This document shows positions 5,461-9,448 of a stretch of 9,448 nt of DNA, one piece after another (positions within the stretch are counted from its first letter, which is position 1; every line of letters starts with the position of its first letter). The notes beneath the pieces were generated by a model, which saw nothing but the letters and a program-made list of their open reading frames with translations, was not told where the DNA came from and searched no databases. The position numbers and the translations under genes are program-made. The stretch comes from Pseudomonadota bacterium (GTDB taxonomy: Bacteria > Pseudomonadota > Gammaproteobacteria > Steroidobacterales > Steroidobacteraceae): contig JAPTUI010000034.1 of assembly GCA_028067895.1 (NCBI GenBank), positions 1 to 9,448 of the forward strand, in the 5' to 3' direction.

Positions 5461-6257
5461 GGAACTGGTCCTAGCGGCAGACCCGGGATTCCGAGAATGC
5501 TCTCGATTCGTGGTGCGACCGAATGGACACGCTCTATCACAAAATTGGTGAGCGCGTCGAGGTCCAGGTTCGACAATTGTGTCACCACGTGCGCGAGTCG
5601 GGTAGCCCGTACAGTATCGACGGTCGAGAAGCGCTGTACGACGGTGTGACAGGTCTGCATCGCGAGCATCTTTTCGGGCGGCTTCAGCCATATTGCCATT
5701 GCCTTGCCAAGCTGGTTTTGCGTGACGACGTCGGGCCGTAGATTCACGGCTTGCCATTTGTCCCCGGTGAACGCGTGGCTATGGTCAATTAACCAAGCCT
5801 CGCCGGGCGCGCCGACGAGGAGATTGCCGGGATGGCGATCCGCATTCGCGATCCAGTCGTCAAAGGCTGCCGCAGAGTACCAATGTGGCCACGCTCGCAG
5901 TAATTGCTCCCGAGCCGTCGGACTCTGAAGATCGAGGCGCCGTAGGGCAGACTGGCAAGCAATCGCCTCGACCGCGAATGCCGGCATCACGGTGAGTCCG
6001 TGAGCAGCCATCAGCGGTGAATTGGGATAATCAGCGCGGTGCACTTCAACCAAGAATCCCCTTGGAATCGGCAGCCCGGCTATCCGCCCCAAGACGGATG
6101 CGAGCAATTCATTGACCAGCTGTCGGCTCGGCAGAAATTTAATGTACGCCGACAGACGTGCTGAACCGACTTCGATTAGACCCCGATACGTTTCGTTGAC
6201 TCCCTTGTCGACCGTCAGGAGCGTGCCACCAGGGAGCGCATGTCCGAGCTCGATCAT
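5457..6257 (-). CDS. HipA-like Ser/Thr kinase
   Basis: This 266-residue protein has a single HipA-type kinase domain of the short kind (HipA_2-like), about 60% of the length of E. coli HipA. Key residues are the ATP-binding K40 in AYIKF, the catalytic D140 and N145 in NADRHPGN, and the metal-binding D158 in LIDHSHAF, so it looks active. HipA family kinases phosphorylate translation factors, notably aminoacyl-tRNA synthetases (GltX for HipA, TrpS for HipT), but no target can be read from sequence. No HipB-type helix-turn-helix gene is next to it. It starts 41 bases after brxL on the same strand without an evident promoter or strong ribosome site, so it is probably read from the BREX transcript. 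It overlaps the next gene by four bases (ATGA). Confidence 0.87.
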   Translation of the reverse strand: MIELGHALPGGTLLTVDKGVNETYRGLIEVGSARLSAYIKFLPSRQLVNELLASVLGRIAGLPIPRGFLVEVHRADYPNSPLMAAHGLTVMPAFAVEAIACQSALRRLDLQSPTAREQLLRAWPHWYSAAAFDDWIANADRHPGNLLVGAPGEAWLIDHSHAFTGDKWQAVNLRPDVVTQNQLGKAMAIWLKPPEKMLAMQTCHTVVQRFSTVDTVRATRLAHVVTQLSNLDLDALTNFVIERVHSVAPRIESILGIPGLPLGPVP

Positions 6258-6298
6258 ACGATGTCTGGTTCAGGTACGACGCATGTGATGCATGGCAG

Positions 6299-8338
6299 TC
6301 AGGTGGCTCCCAGCACCTTCATCGCGGCCGTCTTCGGGTCGCCGTAAAAGATCGGATCCACCTGTTCCATGATGTCAGCGCTGACGTCGAGAAAGTTCCG
6401 CTTGTTCTCGATAGGAATCAGCGCGCGTTTAGCGCCGTTGTCCTTGGCGACTTGCAAAGGTTCCGTGAGGGAGCGCAGCGGCTTGATATTGCCCTGGACG
6501 CTCATGTCGCCCAGGATCAGCAGGGCTGGACTCACAGGGGCTTTGCGCAGCGCCGAGTAGGCGGCCACGAAGAGTGCCACGCCGATCTCCGCTTCGACGC
6601 GGTTCGCCAGCAGATCGATGAGCTCAACGTGCAGGTCTGAGGTATCGAGGTCGCGGCCGATACCGAGTTCCGCCTTTTTAGCGAGCAGGAAGCCGAACGC
6701 CCGCTGCACAGATTCCTTCGCCGCGCCCATGATGCCTCCGGCGATCTTGAGCTTCCCGGTGCCCTCAGCAACGGAAACCTCGAGGCGATAGAGGCCCACC
6801 GTGCCATCGGCGGTCACACCTGCCGTGTACACCGTTCCCGGTGCGATCGGGTCCTGCGAGATGAGATCGCGGCCGCCCTGTTCGGGCACACCGACAAATT
6901 TCTCCTCGCCGCTGTCGTTCAGGACGTAGCTGAAGGAGGTATGGTAGTACTCGAAGGAGCCCATCTTTTTCAACTGCTCCTTGACGCGCCGGCGGCTCTC
7001 GATCGCCAGTTCGAGAATCTCCGCCAGGTCATCCTGCGAGACTTCCCCGTGCGGGAAGAGGATTTTCATCAGCCCGGAGACGGTCTTGCGCACGGCCTTA
7101 CGGTCCCGCGCATTGAGGTGGGCGCCGAGCGAGAAATGCCGGTCGATGATCTCCGTAAAGTTGTGCCTGCGCATCTCGCGCAGCGCTTCGGCGAGATAGT
7201 CGACCACGAAGCCGTAGTGTTCGGTGAAGAGCTCATTGCGCATCTTCGGCATCTCCCAGCCCGGGAGATAGCAGTGGAGGCGGTCGATGAAGGCCATGTC
7301 GTCGCGGATGACGTCCGGCATAGGCGCGAACAGATGTCCCGTCTGCACCATGACGTCGACCGGCTGATTGGTATTGCCGAACATCGCGATGCTGGCATCC
7401 CCAGAGACGGCTTCCTGGCCGCGCTGGTAGGTACCCGATTCGCAGAAGGTCTTCATCGTCGTGACGACCTCCTTCGGCATCTTCTGCAGGTCCGCGACCT
7501 CATCGAACCCGACCACGTCCCAGATCTGGACCATGCCCTTCTGCCGGCCGGACATGTGTCCGAAGAGGTTTGCCACAGTCGTGCCGCCCGTGAGGAGCGC
7601 GGCGTAGGGGGAGATCTCCTGGATCACGTAGGTCTTGCCAGTGCCTCGCGGACCGAGCTCGACCAAGTTGTAGTTGCGCTCCGCGAGCGGAATTAGCCGG
7701 AGCAGGAACAGCAGCTTGAGTCGCCTGGACATCTCCCCCGGCTCGTAGCCCATGCTGCGCAGCATGAAATCGAGCCACTCGTCGGTCGTGAATTCCTTCC
7801 GGACCCGGCGGTAGTCCTCGAGATCGAAAGAGGCGATCTGGATGGGCGTCAGTTTCTCGATCCAGAAGGGGTTCTTACCCCCCGACTCCTCGTCGGACTC
7901 GAAGCGCATGTCCACCTGCGCCCACACCCCGCCCATGACCAGCCGCTCGTACTCCCGGACATAGTGCTCCGGGATGTGAACGTACTTGTGGCCGAAGTTC
8001 GTCACCTCGGCCCAGTAATCCGAATCGACGAGTCGGACTTTGACCTTGTCGATAAATGAGTGACGCCCCCGATCTTTGACCGTCGCCTGCGCCTTCATGG
8101 ACTCATCCGCCCGGATGTAATTGTGGGCGAGGGTATCGTTGACGACCTGCAGCCCCATCTGGATGGAGGTTTCGTCCGAGGACGCGCAGTACTTCCCGAG
8201 CAGGAATTCGAGGACGAACACCGGGACATTGGCGCCCACCTTCACCTTGCGCACGAGGTCCTTGCGGACCACCTTGCCGGCAAAGAGGCGATTCACCTTG
8301 TCATCGAGTGCGTCACGGGCGGGTGATGAGGCGATCAT
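6299..8338 (-). CDS. brxL: BREX system AAA+ Lon-like protein BrxL
   Basis: This 679-residue protein matches BrxL in length and layout. The N-terminal region (about 10-130, with LFAGKVVRKDLVRKVK near residues 18-33) is the family's DNA-binding part. The AAA+ core has Walker A GPRGTGKT (229-236), Walker B VVGFDEV (275-281) and sensor 1 GNTN (321-324), followed by IDRLHCYLPGWE (351-362). The C-terminal Lon-like domain spans about 500-660. Aligned by eye to Lon, the catalytic Ser position is E584 and the catalytic Lys position is T625, so proteolysis is doubtful. BrxL forms DNA-binding ring assemblies and is needed for phage exclusion in several BREX systems. The ATG is three bases after the pglZ stop, indicating tight coupling. 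It is full length with no frameshift. Confidence 0.96.
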   Translation of the reverse strand: MIASSPARDALDDKVNRLFAGKVVRKDLVRKVKVGANVPVFVLEFLLGKYCASSDETSIQMGLQVVNDTLAHNYIRADESMKAQATVKDRGRHSFIDKVKVRLVDSDYWAEVTNFGHKYVHIPEHYVREYERLVMGGVWAQVDMRFESDEESGGKNPFWIEKLTPIQIASFDLEDYRRVRKEFTTDEWLDFMLRSMGYEPGEMSRRLKLLFLLRLIPLAERNYNLVELGPRGTGKTYVIQEISPYAALLTGGTTVANLFGHMSGRQKGMVQIWDVVGFDEVADLQKMPKEVVTTMKTFCESGTYQRGQEAVSGDASIAMFGNTNQPVDVMVQTGHLFAPMPDVIRDDMAFIDRLHCYLPGWEMPKMRNELFTEHYGFVVDYLAEALREMRRHNFTEIIDRHFSLGAHLNARDRKAVRKTVSGLMKILFPHGEVSQDDLAEILELAIESRRRVKEQLKKMGSFEYYHTSFSYVLNDSGEEKFVGVPEQGGRDLISQDPIAPGTVYTAGVTADGTVGLYRLEVSVAEGTGKLKIAGGIMGAAKESVQRAFGFLLAKKAELGIGRDLDTSDLHVELIDLLANRVEAEIGVALFVAAYSALRKAPVSPALLILGDMSVQGNIKPLRSLTEPLQVAKDNGAKRALIPIENKRNFLDVSADIMEQVDPIFYGDPKTAAMKVLGAT

Positions 8339-8341
8339 GGA

Positions 8342-9448
8342 TCAGGTTCCGAGTTGCACCGGAATATCGGCCGGCGAACGATACAGTTCGGCATCGGTCC
8401 GCGGATCCTGGACGACGACGCGCAGCGTTCGAACCTGATCGTCATCGAGGAGAAGCGCGACGGTCACGGGCTTTCCTGGAATGAGTCTCACGGTCCCGGT
8501 ATTACGGTCGAGCTCTCCGTCCACTACCATGCCGGCGCGGCCGACCTGTCGTCCGCCGGTAAGCAGCAGCGGCAACACCGAATGCTCGGTCAGCAGATCG
8601 CCCTGCAGCACGATACTGAAGATCCGATTGGTGATCTTTTCCGGCATCCCGGTGACGGATAGCGAGCCCGCCGTCGGCGCCTTAGCGCCGCTGCCGCGCG
8701 AGCGCACCGTCACTACCGGGATCAGAATCTCCTGCAACGAGGTTGCCCCGTGATGGAAGGTGAGGTCGCCGCCCGCCTTGAAGACCCCGCAGCCGCGCGG
8801 AAAGACGAAATCGAGATCCGAATCGTAGCCGAGCGCCGTCGCCGCGACGCGCACGCAGCCCGAGGGGGTTTTACCGCCTCGTCCGATCCAGCAGCGGCGG
8901 TGTAGTTCAACTGTTTCGCCGCCCGGGGCGTCGATCCGCATGGACTCCTCGCGTTCGGAGGCGAACAGGTGTCCGTGATCCGCTGCCACCACGGCCTCAA
9001 CGACACCGACAGCCGCGAGCTTGCGTACGGCGCGGGCTAGATTGTCGATCACCGTATGCATCACCTGGCGGGCCTGGTAGGTGAAGCCCCCTTCACCGGC
9101 ATGATCGAGCTCCTGAGAGCGGACGATCACGACCTGAGCCCCCTCGACCTTCTTGGCGAGCTTGGAGCGCGGCAGGCCCAGCAGCTCATCCAGCGTCAGA
9201 TCGACCAGTGCGGGGATCCTCGCGGCGAGGAATTTCCGCCGGCTCGGCCAGTCTGGCAGGAAGGTTCCCTCGATGCGTGAGCCGAGTTTCCCGCCTTGCT
9301 CCACGACGGCAAAGCTGGCTGAGGCGCCGGGGAGGAGTGCAGCCATCCCGACCGGAGTAATGCTCGGGAGCGCAGCCAAGGCGGCCTTGATCTGCACCTC
9401 GGAGGTTGATGCACCGTCTGGCGGCTGCAGCCGCTGCACGAGCTCAAC
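8342..9448 (-). CDS. pglZ: BREX phosphatase-like protein PglZ (C-terminal part; 5' end outside window)
   Basis: The frame is open to the window edge, so the 369 visible codons are only the C-terminal part; whole PglZ proteins are usually about 700-900 residues. The segment carries the PglZ/alkaline-phosphatase-superfamily signature: TPVGMAALLPG near its start, VVIVRSQELDHAGEG about 70 residues on, and VAADHGHLF, where Asp and His would bind metal. Downstream is a beta-rich C-terminal domain. PglZ is a core BREX component that works with BrxC and the PglX methyltransferase. The direct pglZ-brxL order is that of BREX operons such as types 1 and 4; the type cannot be fixed without the missing genes. 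The stop is three bases before the brxL start. Confidence 0.93.
   Translation of the reverse strand, partial: VELVQRLQPPDGASTSEVQIKAALAALPSITPVGMAALLPGASASFAVVEQGGKLGSRIEGTFLPDWPSRRKFLAARIPALVDLTLDELLGLPRSKLAKKVEGAQVVIVRSQELDHAGEGGFTYQARQVMHTVIDNLARAVRKLAAVGVVEAVVAADHGHLFASEREESMRIDAPGGETVELHRRCWIGRGGKTPSGCVRVAATALGYDSDLDFVFPRGCGVFKAGGDLTFHHGATSLQEILIPVVTVRSRGSGAKAPTAGSLSVTGMPEKITNRIFSIVLQGDLLTEHSVLPLLLTGGRQVGRAGMVVDGELDRNTGTVRLIPGKPVTVALLLDDDQVRTLRVVVQDPRTDAELYRSPADIPVQLGT

Noticed and set aside
6941..7696. Plus-strand 251-residue frame opposite brxL
   Set aside because: It lies wholly within the conserved BrxL AAA+ region on the other strand and reads as an antisense shadow rich in His, Arg and Asp.

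Overview
The window looks like the left end of a genomic island carrying the tail of a BREX phage-defence locus. The host is probably a GC-rich proteobacterium, perhaps a gammaproteobacterium. This rests on the high G+C of most genes, two tRNA genes that encode their own 3' CCA, and strong purine-rich ribosome binding sites. No housekeeping gene is present to place it more closely.

Layout from left to right. Bases 1-43 are the 3' half of a tRNA-Lys(UUU) gene on the minus strand. The 5' half is missing, as expected of an attachment-site copy left by an integrase. The foreign DNA must therefore lie to the right. Just inside are a 12-position hairpin and 10-bp direct repeats (110-155), then a small hypothetical gene (226-483) and a gene-poor stretch (484-792). 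Two complete tRNA genes follow, tRNA-Cys(GCA) with an odd anticodon loop (793-866) and tRNA-Trp(CCA) (883-958). Only 21 bases after them begins a plus-strand gene pair: a Lon-like AAA+ ATPase without a protease domain (980-2215) and a small acidic protein (2225-2581).

All remaining genes are on the minus strand and converge on that pair. In order of transcription they are the C-terminal part of PglZ (8342-9448, cut by the window edge), BrxL (6299-8338), a HipA-like kinase (5457-6257), an unrecognised protein coupled to it by an ATGA overlap (4543-5460), a HEPN-domain protein with an intact Rx4H motif (3766-4461) and an AlbA_2/Schlafen-type protein (2754-3716). PglZ, BrxL, the kinase and its partner are spaced like one operon. 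The HEPN/AlbA_2 pair is visibly more AT-rich and follows an 81-base gap, so it may be a separate insertion.

How the parts may fit: PglZ followed by BrxL is the 3' end of BREX operons such as types 1 and 4; the core genes brxC and pglX would lie beyond base 9448. The flanking genes read as extra defence or toxin modules. Three of them (HEPN protein, AlbA_2 protein, HipA-like kinase) belong to families known to act on RNA, tRNA or tRNA synthetases, and the same island end carries spare tRNA genes. A functional link between these tRNAs and effectors is inference only.
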